Assembly: GCA_002104905.1 (NCBI GenBank)
Contig: MCFE01000194.1
Coordinates: forward strand, 62,001 to 126,000
Direction: 5' to 3'
DNA from: Basidiobolus meristosporus CBS 931.73
Lineage: Eukaryota; Basidiobolomycota; Basidiobolomycetes; Basidiobolales; Basidiobolaceae
Length of the DNA: 64,000 nucleotides
The notes under the pieces are model-generated. The model ran no database searches. It had not been told where the DNA came from and saw nothing but the letters and a program-made list of their open reading frames with translations. Made by a program: the position numbers and the translations under genes. Below, in pieces: positions 36,168-47,166 of this stretch. Numbering within the stretch: the stretch's first letter is position 1; every line of letters begins with the position of its first letter.

Positions 36168-37096
36168 GTCTTCAAGACAAAATACAAGGCTGATGGTACA
36201 GTTGAAAGATACAAAGCAAGACTTGTGGGCAAAGGATACTCTCAAACAAAAGGACTTGACTATACTAAGACCTTTGCACTGGTAGCTAAATTTAATTTCA
36301 TCAGATTAATTTTGGCTATTGCATCCAAATATAAGTTTTTTATTCATCAAATGGATGTAAAACTGCATTTTCAAATGAAGAGCCTGATGAGGACATGTGT
36401 ATGGACCAGCCTGATGGGTTTGTTGACCAAGATAACCCCCATTTGGTCTGCAAGCTTAAAAAGTCACTATATGGTCTCAAACAATCACCAAGAGCCTGGA
36501 ATTGAAAGATAGATTTGTGTTCGGAATCTCTGAGTTTCAACAGGAGTAATGATGACTATAGTATATACTATAAGCCAGATTGAGCAAATCCAGCTCTATT
36601 AGCTCTATATGTGGATGATCTTATTATAGCCATCAACAACCTGGCAACATTGGAAGAGACTAAATACAGCCTATCTAAGGAGTTCAAGATGTACAATCTG
36701 GGAGAACTCAGTAACTACTTAGGGATTAAGTTCTGCATAGACAGAAGTACCCAGACTATTACCCTAGGTCAATCCAAGTATATTAAAGATATACTAAGGA
36801 AGTACCAAATGGAAGACTATAAACCGGCAGCTACCCCAATGGAGACAAACCTTAACTTGGTTAAAACTCAACCAAATCAAGAGCGCTTGGTGCCATCTGA
36901 AAGCCCTGACTTTTCTTATCAATCTATGGTTGACAATCTGATGTATACCATGCTTGGAACACGTCCAGATATCTCATATTCAGTGGGAGTTGTCAGCTAG
37001 CATAATCAGAACTATGGATCTGATCATATTGCAGCAGTTAAGCGGATTTTTAGATACCTTGAAGGAGCTGCGGATATCTGCTTAAGATGCACTAAT
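36168..37096 (+). mobile_element. Copia A reverse transcriptase fragment (plus strand)
   Basis: Reads KTKYKADGTVERYKARLVGKGYSQTKG, IHQMDVK, and at about 36605 the intact catalytic box LYVDDLIIA. Then comes the long open stretch 36611-37000 with YLGIKFCIDRSTQTITLGQSKYI and GTRPDISYSVG. RNase H starts after 37000 and is cut at 37096. Strand and age differ from the complete element nearby. Confidence 0.82.
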
Positions 37097-38271
37097 TGTT
37101 GTAAGTGTCTTGTAGATATTGGAAGTGATTGGGAGAATAAGTAGATTATGTGGTTATCCCTTAATGATTTATTGAATGTAAAAGTAGTATTTGTACTTTT
37201 ACCTGGTCTTGGTATAAAAAACACATAGAATAGGTTAAGAAAGGTCCCAAGAGCATGTGTGCAAAGTTTGGGGCTGTTTGGACAACTTTGAGAATTTTCA
37301 TGTTCTGAGTACCTGGTATTTTGGTGAAAATATTCTAAGTAAATCCCAACAAGGAACTTGGTCAATATTCTCTAGGATATGAAGGTATTGATCCAAGTGG
37401 CTAAGTTAGGTGAATATTTAGGTAGGCTATTCAGGATGGTAACTCTCACATCCTCATCAGTAGTTGGTATGCTCATAGATTCCATTTAGTCCACCAGCAG
37501 GGTGTTTCTGTTAATTAGATTTTTCATTTCTTCTCCTGGTAGCATCTTTGTAGTAAAGAGTTTACGTCTTAGATACATTTTGTGGCAGCTAAACATGACT
37601 GATTGGAGTCTTCTAATGCCTTCCAGGCATCCTTTGCCATTTTTGCTCTTGAGCATTGAATTAGCAATTTGTCCTAAACATTGAGGCAAATGCAGTTGAA
37701 GGCACTTTGTTCTTACTTCTGGTACTTTAAAGCTTCCTCTCCCATGTTGTTAGGAGGGCATTCTTCTCCCATAACAATATCCCAAAGGCCTCTTTCTTGT
37801 AGCAGCATCTCATCTTCACCTTCCAAACTTGGTAGTTAAGTCCATCCCACTTTTCAACAGAGGGAAAAATTCCAGTAATAGCAGTAGTAGATATTGCAGA
37901 GAGTGACAGCATGAGGCTCATAACTTGCAGTAAGAGTGTTGGAGATATTGGAAGTAATTGGGAGGACAAGTAGATTATGTGGTATTCACTTAAATATTGA
38001 TTGAATGTAAATGTAGTATTTATAATTTATACATGTTCTAGGTACAATAAAACAAATAATAGATTAAGGAAGGTCCCAAGAGCATGTGTGCAAATTTTGG
38101 GGCTGTTTGGACAACTTTGAGAATTTTCTTGTTTGGTGTACCTGGTATTTTGGTGAAATTCCAAGTAAATGCCAACAAGAAATTTGGTCTGTATTCTCTA
38201 GGATTTGAAGGTAATGCTCTAAGTGACTAGGTTGGATGAATATTTTGGTGGAATTACAAATCTTTATAACA
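37097..38271 (-). mobile_element. Collapsed copia A: partial LTR, gag, LTR
   Basis: On the minus strand: LTR 38271-37928, primer site variant (AAGTTATGAGCCTCATGCTG, about 37927-37908), gag to 37423, then directly an LTR lacking its outer 25 bp or so (37422-37097). All of pol is missing, so only about 1.2 kb remains. The LTRs are close to those of the complete element at 38314-43723. Confidence 0.75.
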
Positions 38272-38313
38272 ACTTATTCAGTGTGAGTTTGGGCATAATG
38301 ATAGTGCTGGGTA

Positions 38314-38661
38314 TGTAGTAAGAGTCTTGGTAATATTAGAAGTGATTTGGAGGACAAGTAGATTTTGTGGTTTTTACTTAATGATTTATTGAATCTTATA
38401 GTAGTATTTATACTTCTACATGGTATTGTATTACAAACACGTAGAATAGATTAAGGAAGGTTTCAAGAACATGTGTGTAAAGTGTGGGGCTGTTTGGAAA
38501 ATGTTGAGAATTCTCATGTTCTTAGTACCTGGTATTTTGGTGAAAAATTTCAAAGTAAATCCCAATAAGGAGTTTGGTTGGTATTCTCTAGGATCTGAAG
38601 GTAATGATTGAAATGACTAAGCTAGGTCAATAATTAGGTGGAATTACAAACTTCTACAACA
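38314..38661 (-). repeat. Copia A 3' LTR
   Basis: On the minus strand TGTTGTAGAAGTTTGTAATTCC to CTACATAC-type end. It contains the ATTCAATAAATCATTAAG stretch that could serve as polyadenylation signal. It matches 43377-43723 closely. Confidence 0.9.
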
Positions 38662-38939
38662 CTCCCACTAAGGTCAAAATTCGGACTAGTCAGTGTAAAT
38701 ATCTAGCTAAGATATTCAAATGTATATCTGGCTAATGGTTGGGTAAATATGTCTGCAATCACTTCATCTGTAGGACAGTAAACTTAGCTTACTAAGTTAT
38801 TCTTTATAGCTTCACGTATGAAATGATGTCTAGTATCTATGTGCTTGGTTATAGCATGAAAAGTTTGATTTCTACCTAATTGTATACATCCTTGATTATC
38901 TTGAAATAAAGTGATAGGCATTTTTTGACATTAGCTTTA

Positions 38940-39230
38940 ATTTGTAAAGAGCTATCTTAGCCACATTGCTTTTTTTGTAACTTCACACGCTGGCATATAC
39001 TTTGCCTCTATGGTAGAAAGTGCTACAGTTGATTGCTCTCTTGAGTTCCATGAAATTGCTCCTTCACAGTAAAGAAAGGTGTATCCCATGGTGGATCTTC
39101 TGTCTTCCAAATTTTGTCCCCAATCAGCATTGGAGTATCCCACAAGCTTCTGTTCCAAATCCTTATAAGTGTATCTTAAGCAGATATCAGCAGTTCCTTC
39201 TAGGTATCTAAAAATCCACTTAACTGCTGC
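38940..39230 (-). pseudogene. Copia A RNase H, part after the foldback insertion
   Basis: Minus-strand text includes KWIFRYLEGTADICLRYTY, GYSNADWGQNLEDRRSTMGY, ISWNSREQSTVALSTIEAKYM and ends in VTKKAMWL, all standard copia RNase H blocks. The N-terminal side is separated by the foldback element and continues at 39968. Confidence 0.85.
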
Positions 39231-39233
39231 AAT

Positions 39234-39967
39234 AGACTTGTTCCGTTGGATAGTGCCACATTGAGCCATGAGTGCCAAATAATGCCATAGTGTACCAGGG
39301 AGGCCAAATGAGCCTATACTTGGCCGCAGAGTGTGAAACAGAGCTCTGCATCTTCATGCAAAGCAGCCCCTGGGTTTCACCCATGATGTATGAGAAAATC
39401 CATTTTTTGATGTTTTTTTGTGGATCAATGTTGTGCAGAATGTGTAAGAGCACAGAAGAACTGAAGACATGCATCAGGTACGCAATACCCATGGCACTCT
39501 GAATCTAGCTCCTGTGGCTTGTAGCATGTCACAAAAATGCATGGCACTATCTTGGTCCACTGGTACCATCTGGCACTATAATTGCTTTGTATAGATCTTA
39601 CTTTAGGGCTAATAATTAGATACAGTGCCAGATAGTACCAGTGGGCCAAGATAGTGCCATGCATTTTTGTGACATGCTACAAGCCACAGGAGCTAGATGC
39701 AGAGTGCCATGGGTATTGCGTACCTGATGCATGTCTTCAATCCTTTTGTGCTCTTACTCATCCTGCACAACATTGACCTAAAAAAAAAGGTCAAAAAATG
39801 GATTTTCTCCAACACAATGAGTGAAACACAGGGGCAGCTTTGCATGAAGATGCAGAGCTCTGTTTCACACTCTGTGGCCAAGTATAGGCTCATTTGGCCT
39901 CCCTGGCACACTATGGCATCATTTGGCACTCATGGCTCAATATGGCACTATCCAACGGAACAAGTCT
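39234..39967. mobile_element. Foldback MITE, copy 1 (734 bp), 3-bp target duplication AAT
   Basis: A nearly perfect palindrome. The first ~345 bp (AGACTTGTTCCGTTGGATAG...) return as reverse complement in the second half (...CTATCCAACGGAACAAGTCT), with only a short non-palindromic centre near 39600. It is flanked by AAT on both sides (39231-39233 and 39968-39970). The undisturbed copia sequence at 37020-37045 shows what the empty site looked like. It has no coding capacity: apparent open frames occur in mirrored pairs because of the palindrome. Confidence 0.92.
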
Positions 39968-42600
39968 AATTTGATCAGATCCAAAGTTCTGATTATGCTG
40001 GCTGACAACTCCCACTGAATATGAGACATCTGGACATGTTCCAAGCATGATATACTCAGACTGCCAACCATAAATTGATAAGGAAAGTAAGGGCTTTCAG
40101 ATGGCATCAAGCTTTCTTGATTTGGTTCAGCTTTGACCAAGTTGAGGTTTGACTTCATTGGGGTAGCTCCTGGCTTACAGCCTTCCATTTGGTACTTCTT
40201 TAACATATCTCAAATATTCTTGGACTGGCTTAGGGTGAGAGACTGTGTACTTCAGTCTATGGAGAACTTAATCCCTAGAAAGCAACTGAATTCTCCTAGA
40301 TCAGATATCTTGAACTTGTTAGATAGGCTGGATTTGGTCTCTTCCAGTGTTTCTAGGTTATTGATGGCTATAATAGGATTATCCACATTTAGAGCTAGTA
40401 AAACTGGATTTGCTCTTGTTGGCTTATAGAATATACTCTAGTCAGCATTACTCCAGTTGAAACTCAAGAATTCCAAATCAGAATTTATCTTGCAATTCCA
40501 AGCACTTTATGATTGTTTAAGACCATATTGACACTTTTTAAGCTTGCAGACCAAATGAGGGTTGTCTTAGTCAGCAAACTCATCAGGTGGTCTATATACA
40601 CATCCTCATCAAGTTCTCCATTCAAAAATGCAGTTTTCACATCCATTTGATGTATAAAAGTCTTGTATTTGGCTGCAATAGCCAATATTAATGTGATGGA
40701 ATTAAACTTGCCTACCGGTGCAAAGGTCTCAGTATAATCAAATCCTTTTGTTTGAGAGTATCCTTTGGCCACAGCTCTTGCTTTGTTTCTTTCAACTGTA
40801 CCATCAGCCTTGTATCTTGTCTTAAGACCAATCTGCATCCAATTGATTTTTGGTTGATTGGTAATTTGACCAAGTCTCAAGTTTGGTTTGCCATTAGGGC
40901 CTGATATTCCCCAGTCATTATGGATCTCCAAAACATTGTTGGAGGGCTATTTAGGGCCTCTTTTGCAGTCTGGGGCTCATCAATATAGACTGAATTGGCA
41001 TGGGCCAAGCTTTTACCCTAATTGATATGGTAATTTGAGCTGTTTCTTGTCCAATTGGATCTCCAGGCATTTGATACTGAAAGGATAACATCTGGGATAC
41101 TCCTTGGTACTGCTTCAGGCTGAATCACTGTTTTAGAGTCCTCTAGAGTGAAAAAACTCTCATTGTTTTGCTCTGATTCAATCCTGATAAGTGGTGGACT
41201 TGAGATCAGATTTTTGTCACCATCTGATGTCATTTTTTGTGAAAATCCTGAAGTTTCATCAAAAAACACATCCTTGGACTTGATTAGCTTCTTTGCCTTG
41301 GTATTGAAGAGTTGGTATGCTTTACTCTCATTGTAGTAACCCAAAAATATGCATTTTACATTTTTTGACTCAAGTTTTGACTGATTTCTGGGCAGTTTCT
41401 TGGCATATGTCATACACCAAAATATTCTTAGATGTTCTGCACTTGGTTTGTACCCATACCATGCTTCAAATGGAGAATAATCTCAAAATATTCTGCTTTA
41501 ACTCATACTTTTGAGGTATGCAGCAGTGGCAACTGATTCTGCCCAAAAATCACAGGATAATTTTTAATCATGGATCTTAGATCTTGCCATATCAATTATT
41601 GATTTGTTAGCACATTCTGCTACACCATCTTGCTATGGGGAGTATAGTACCGCAGTGTCCTGCTTTATCCCATGAATTTTGCAGAAGTGGATGAAAAGTT
41701 TTGAGGTAATTTCTCCATCATTGTCAGAGCTCATTTTCTTGATTTTTCCACCAGTTTCTCTCTCCACCATGGCTTTGAACTTCATGAGCTTAGACAGAGC
41801 TTTTTTCTTTCTCTCCATGAAGTAAGCCCATGTGTATCTTGTATAATCCTCAATAAAAGTGATTGAATACTTCATCCCCATCAGGATAAATTTTGCATAG
41901 GTCCACACAGATCTGAGTGAATTACATCTAATTTTTCTTAGTTTGATTAACCCAGAGCTCTTGAACAGGTGTTTGGCTTGTTTCCCATATATGCAGGCTT
42001 CCCAGTGCTCCAAATTAGCTGGGGGATCAATTTCTACTCTGGAAATAAGCTGACCTTTGATCATTTTGTGCAAATAATCAAAATTGTTGTGTCCAAATCT
42101 CCTGTTCCAGGGCAATGGTATTTCTTCATTAAAGTTACTTATATTGGCTTCCGGATATGAAGGAATATAAGTCAACTTAAACTGATTTTGATCTCTGATA
42201 CCCAAAGCAATATGGGCACCATTTTGATCAGTGATCTTGCATCCAGAGTTGTCAAAGCAGAAACTGAGTCCTTCTGCAGTGGCCTTGCTTACAGATAGTA
42301 GGTTCTTGGCTATTTCTGGTACATAGAGTACTTCTTTGAAAGTCAGTGTATGGCTTCCTTCATGGTTCCTAAGGTTTACTTGGATAGTTCCTTCTCGCAC
42401 TGCATCAAGTGTACTATTGTCACCCATGAAAACCTTCTTAACTGGAATATCTTGATATTGGGTAAAAAGTTCTTTTTGGTATGTAAAGTGTTGAGATGCT
42501 CCAGAGTCAATATACCATGTCTGAGAATCCTTGTTTGTGATCATATTTAGTGCTAATATGAAAATTCTGTCTTCAGTTGTTGCAGCATTTCCATTTTCAG
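39968..42600 (-). pseudogene. Copia A pol: protease, integrase, reverse transcriptase
   Basis: From high to low coordinates. The block 42544-41633 is 303 codons open: protease WYIDSGASQHFTYQ, LLSVSKATAEGL, pre-integrase, an integrase start, SSDNDGEITSK, and a cut-off at DTAVLYSP. The spacer is at 41413-41018 (KNVKCIFLGYYNESKAYQL). Reverse transcriptase lies at 40931-40485 (RYKADGTVERNKARAVAKGYSQTKG, HQMDVKTAFLNGELDED) and at 40206-39968 (MLKKYQMEGCKPGATPM). The catalytic box is degraded to NVDN. Stops and frameshifts occur between blocks. Confidence 0.88.
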
Positions 42601-43376
42601 GCTTCTTTTGCTGATTATCTTTCTTTTTAAGAAACCAGTCTGATGTGTGTCCTTTGCTTTTGCAGTAGTTGCTAAACAGGTTGCTGTTGCCTTTGTAGGG
42701 TCTTGGTTACCTCCTTTGTTGATTAACATTGATTATTAGAACATGTTCTTCTTGCTTCTTATTGGCTCTTGATTTACTGAATTCTTCATCCAGGAGCCTT
42801 CCATATACAAAATTTAAGATCAAATCTTCAGTTCTGGATTCTAGGGCTAATACAAAGTCCTAAGACCTGTCTGTCAGGCTATACAGGATGGTAACTATCA
42901 CATCCCATCAGCAGTTGGTACACCCACAGATTCCATTTCATCCACCAGAAGGGTAATTCTATTGATTAAATTTTTCATTTCTTCTCCTGGCAACATCTTT
43001 GTAGTAAAGAATTTGTGTCTTAGATATATTTTCTTGGCAGCTGAACATGACTGGTAAGTGTCTTCTAATGCCTTCCAGCCATTCCTTGCCATATTTACTC
43101 TTGAGCATTGAATTAGCAACTTTTCTTTAACATTAAGGAAAATGCAGTTAAAGGCACTTTGTTCTTTCTTCTGGTACCTAAAGGCTTCCTCGCCCATGCT
43201 TTTAGGAGGGCATTCTTCTCCCATGATAATTTCCTAAAGGCCTCTCTTGTAACAGCATCTTCATCTTCACCTTCCACACATGATAGTAAGATCTATCCAA
43301 CTTTTCAGTAGAGGGAATAATTCCAGTAATAGCAGTAGTAGACATTGCAGAGAGTGACAGCTTGGGTCTCATAACC
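42601..43376 (-). pseudogene. Copia A gag and primer-binding site
   Basis: Just inside the 5' LTR, minus 43376-43365 reads GGTTATGAGACC, a one-base variant of the initiator-tRNA half primer site. Gag follows, with LDRSYYHVWKVKMKMLLQE, then 43224-42898 (FNCIFLNVKEKLLIQCSRVN, KKIYLRHKFFTTKMLPGEEM, LINRITLLVDEM), which is the conserved copia Gag core. The zinc-knuckle region near 42660-42640 is degraded. Confidence 0.82.
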
Positions 43377-43723
43377 TGTTGTAAGAGTCTTGGAGACATT
43401 GGAAGTAATTGGGAGGACAAGTAGATTATGTGGTTTTCATTTAATGATTTATTGAATGTAAAAGTAGTATTTATACTTTTACATGGTCTTGGCATCACAA
43501 ACGCATAATATAGATTAAGGAAGGTTCCAAGAACATGTGTGCAAAGTTTGGGCTGTTTGCATAACTTTGAGAATTTTCATGTTCTGGGTACCTGGTATTT
43601 TGGTGAAAAATTCCAAGTAAATCCCAACAAGAGATTTGGTCAGTATTTGCAAGAAATTGAAGGTAATGATCTAAGTGACTAAGTTAGGTGAATATTTAGG
43701 TGGAATTACAAATTTTTACAACA
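43377..43723 (-). repeat. Copia A 5' LTR
   Basis: 347 bp, on the minus strand TGTTGTAAAAATTTGTAATTCC to GACTCTTACAACA. It pairs with 38314-38661 and with the LTRs at 37.1-38.3, 61.1 and 61.8 kb. Confidence 0.92.
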
Positions 43724-43728
43724 GGGTA

Positions 43729-44199
43729 TAGGGACTTCTATAGGTCAGTGAAATTGGCAATTGCATTACTACCAAAGATTAGACAGAAATAAGTCAATTT
43801 TATGCATGAAGTGTAAGGACATTGTTTGAGTCAGGAAGTACAAAGTGGGAAAAAGAGGTAATAGCCAATCAATGTACAGAATAATAGGAGGTGATGGAGT
43901 GTCTGGGATCAGAAAGTGAGAGAACTGGCAGAGAACCAATTATAAGCCACTTATGTATTGTTGTGATAAGATATTTTGACTAAGCTTTTTGTGAAATATG
44001 AGGGCAACTTTTCTAACAGTCTTTGCACAATATCCTCAGAGCATCTTCACCTCCAAGTCATGGGACTAAAATTTTGTGACAACCTTTTAACAGTATCATC
44101 ACTATTACGTTTCACAGGGCTATAGTATCAGGCAGCAGCCTACAGCTAGTCCTGTATAATGTTTGCATGCTTGTTTACTAAATGATGCTTATTTTTCTA
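43729..44199. other. Repeat shared with 27.6-28.1 kb, likely end region of the tnp2 transposon
   Basis: The text TATAGGGACTTCTATAGGTCAGTG up to about 44130 is related to 27640-28110. It lies between the complete copia and the transposase C-terminus. No open frame. Confidence 0.4.
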
Positions 44200-46950
44200 C
44201 CCCCTTTGTGCCATTCATAAACTCTACTATTGAATCATGACTCTGTATTTGCCATGCACTACTACCATAGGTATTCCACTTATTGCTGAAATCTAGGGAA
44301 TCTATGGCAACCTGCACACTAATATTTACACTCATGCACACCTGCTGTAATCCTACTCCTATTGCCCCAACTTTATGGCTTCAATGTGTGATACTGGTAA
44401 AGCTGAAATATACCTTGTATTGCTGGTAGGAGATACATCTTGAAAGCATATGCTTAGTTGCAACCACTTTTTCTGTACATACCACTTGACTATCTGCAAA
44501 ATACCTTTTGGTAACTTACCAAGGAGTTCCTTGCCCTGCTGGATACTAGTCCCCCTTATTGGTGAACTCTGATCCTGGTTTGAGAGAGTTTGAATATGAG
44601 AGGTGTAGAGATTGGCTTGTACCAAGGAGAAATCTGGCTTACTTTGGTACAGCTGTCCACATAGAAGTTAGTTGCTTCATGTGTCAAACTTAACCTTGCC
44701 TTACTCAACTGATTATCTACACTTTGGGGCTGGTGCACTTCTCAATGCCAAATGCATAGGTGTCTCCACATGCAAGCCTGTGCTCAGTATTTTCCAACTC
44801 TTCCTGGCTGTCCTCCATACGGCAACTCATCACATCCATAACAGACTTGAGAGTAATATTCTTGATGAGATTGTGATATGGCAGCTTTCTTGGGATAATC
44901 TATCTCCCTATCCCCTTACACATCAGCTCCATAGGAAGCTCCAAAAAGGAGAAGCAAGGGCCTGTATTCTCCACACACCAAGCAAGATGAAGTATAGTAT
45001 GGATTCAGTTACCACAGATACCTGTGCATTCAGCTTTGTGTCAATAATAGAGCGGCTAAGATCCTGTCACAAACTCCTCACCATAGGAAAAAGAATTAAA
45101 TACAGGCCAACAGAATTCTAGTATGATATTAGCTGAAATCCAACTTTCTTAAAAGTGACACCTCTCAATGTGTAAGGTTCTAGCTTCACAGTACACATGG
45201 AGACATCCCTTCCAGGGGGATACTTGGCCAACCAGTATGCCTACCAAAGTTGGTAATTAGATGCCCATTACTTCCACCAGATATGTCAACCACAAAGCTG
45301 AGGCAGAAACACTAGTGCAATGCAAGCTAAAAATGTAATAAATTCCAATTTTGAGACTTTTTGTATTGTACATAAAGACTGTAGATGCATCAAGTTGGCA
45401 TTGGTGATCTGCTTCTGGACAAATATTCATGCAATGTCAACAAATGACTCCCAATGCTTCCAATGCACCATGGGTAAAAATTGCTTCAGAAAGCCACTTG
45501 AATAAACTTAGTTCTTACAGTCCTTGCATTTGTATTGTTGCAAATCTATAGAAGCACTGATTGGACCTTGTAGGAAGTGCTTTGGGTAGTTGATACTTTG
45601 TAATATCTTGCTAATTCTTTCAAATTTTTGGTATCTCAAAGGGCACATATAGCTTGAAATGCCCACATACAATTGGTTATTGTGATTGTGATATTGTTGA
45701 AAACCAATTGCATAGCTTCCAGTCAAAAGTCTTTGCTCTAGCACAATCCACCAATCTTCAGTATCTCTGATATTTAATTAACTCCACACTATGGCTAATG
45801 GCTTACAGCTACCAGCTTTGCTTCAAATGCATGTTGGCCTCTGAGCTTTCTTGCTATGGAAGGTGCTTTACTCAGCATTGGTGTTTGGATAATAATAATG
45901 TGTGTGAGGTATAGCGCAAATCTCCTAGATCTCACACATTTGGCAGCAATACCATCCAGTGTGCCCCAAAAAGCCAGCTTTCTTGCTGATGGCTAGGGTA
46001 TCCCTATTGTAGACAATGAAATGTGATTTGACATGACAGCCATATAATAGTATCCCACTGGATGGCATACAAAATGTATCCAGCAATGAATACAGGTAGT
46101 TTTCAAGCTTGGATAACACCTTAGGCCCAAATAACAGTGCAATTCTCATCTGACTCATGCACTGATACTATATTAATATTAGCAGAACCATGTTGATTGG
46201 AATCCATGGCCAGCATTATTTGCTGGTAAAGTACTTGTTTATTGAAAATCCTCCAAGTGCCAAGTCAAAAGGCATGTTTTCCTCCAATGGTGATGGATCT
46301 GTGGCATGTTGATCACCTTGCAATACTGGCATTTTCTGATGTGAATGCTGTGCTACTATTAGCATGCACTGGTATATGGATGGTCTCTGGATCACCTGTA
46401 ACTGACTACATGGTAGTTGTGCATTTATACCATGAACATTGTAAGTTACATCCTCAAATAACTTTGCCAAGAAGTAGCAGTAAATTTTCAGAGCTTGCAT
46501 TATTGACATTGGTGGAAACACACTATTGGTGAGTCAGAAAGTGTAACTAACCTGTCTGACCCGGTTTGTATTGGGTGGCATGTGTAACTAGAAGCCACTA
46601 TTGAAGTATCAATTGACTGATTATATATTGTAGCTACTGCCAGGACCAATGGTTGCTTGAGTACAACTTGTGTAGCCAAACACTGGCCTTATTTTTGTAA
46701 TGCATCCTATGTTTTCTGTGTGCTTCATGGCTGAGATGCTTGTTTTAATTGCCGCATGGTCTTTCTTCTCTTCTTTTGTGGTGTTGACTCAAAGTAGTCT
46801 AATCTATGGGACTAACAGCTTGAGCTTCATATTCATCAATGCAATATTTATACATCACTTTCTTGTAGGTATTAATGCTGACTAGGGACAGTCCTGTATG
46901 TAAATTACTGTATCAGCATCAATGTAAGATTCATGGATGACCCACTATAG
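44200..46950 (-). mobile_element. tnp2-type transposase remnant, best-preserved copy
   Basis: Minus strand, N- to C-terminal. KKVMYKYCIDEYEAQ at about 46870-46800 leads in. Then comes 46521-46216 (MQALKIYCYFLAKLFEDVTYNVHG) and 46158-45925 (KLENYLYSLLDTFCMP, then TLAISKKAGFLGHTGWYCCQMC, which matches the tnp2 'A-G-F-x-G-H ... C-x-x-C' signature). The blocks KFERISKILQSINYP at about 45640-45600 and the C-terminal region to 44.36 kb follow. Broken by many stops. It stands back to back with the accessory ORF starting at 47.17 kb. Confidence 0.65.
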
Positions 46951-47166
46951 TGAGCATTGGAAATATATTTGTGGCACTACATACACACATATTTGTAAAA
47001 CTATTTCCCCTTTTGTTAGACTTACTTTGATATGTATGCCATCAAAAATAAAGCAAAGCTGTCTGGCTCCCAATCAAACCCACTGCAATAACAGCCAAAG
47101 CATGGTTGGACAACAGCCTGCTGTGACACTCAGTAAAACCAGCAGGGTTGCATCTAAAAAGGCCAT

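Larger units (their letters stand above)
38314..43723 (-). mobile_element. Complete copia family A element with 5-bp target duplication
   Basis: LTRs at 43377-43723 (5') and 38314-38661 (3'), 347 and 348 bp. The flanks GGGTA (38309-38313) and GGGTA (43724-43728) are a perfect 5-bp target duplication, the size made by Ty1/copia integrases. The minus strand reads primer site, gag, protease, integrase, reverse transcriptase, RNase H, and a purine-rich tract (TTAGTGGGAG) before the 3' LTR. A 734-bp foldback element sits in the RNase H region. Without it the element is about 4.67 kb. Stops and frameshifts break pol and the catalytic YVDD has become NVDN near 40400-40375, so it is inactive. Confidence 0.93.

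Noticed and set aside
39234-39967. Mirrored open frames within the foldback element that look like two related small genes
   Set aside because: They are one sequence read on both arms of a palindrome and have no coding features.
1573-43723. Retrotransposon pol frames as functional host genes
   Set aside because: All have stops, frameshifts or damaged catalytic boxes (YVDS, NVDN, deleted YxDD), and the copies with intact boxes are fragments.
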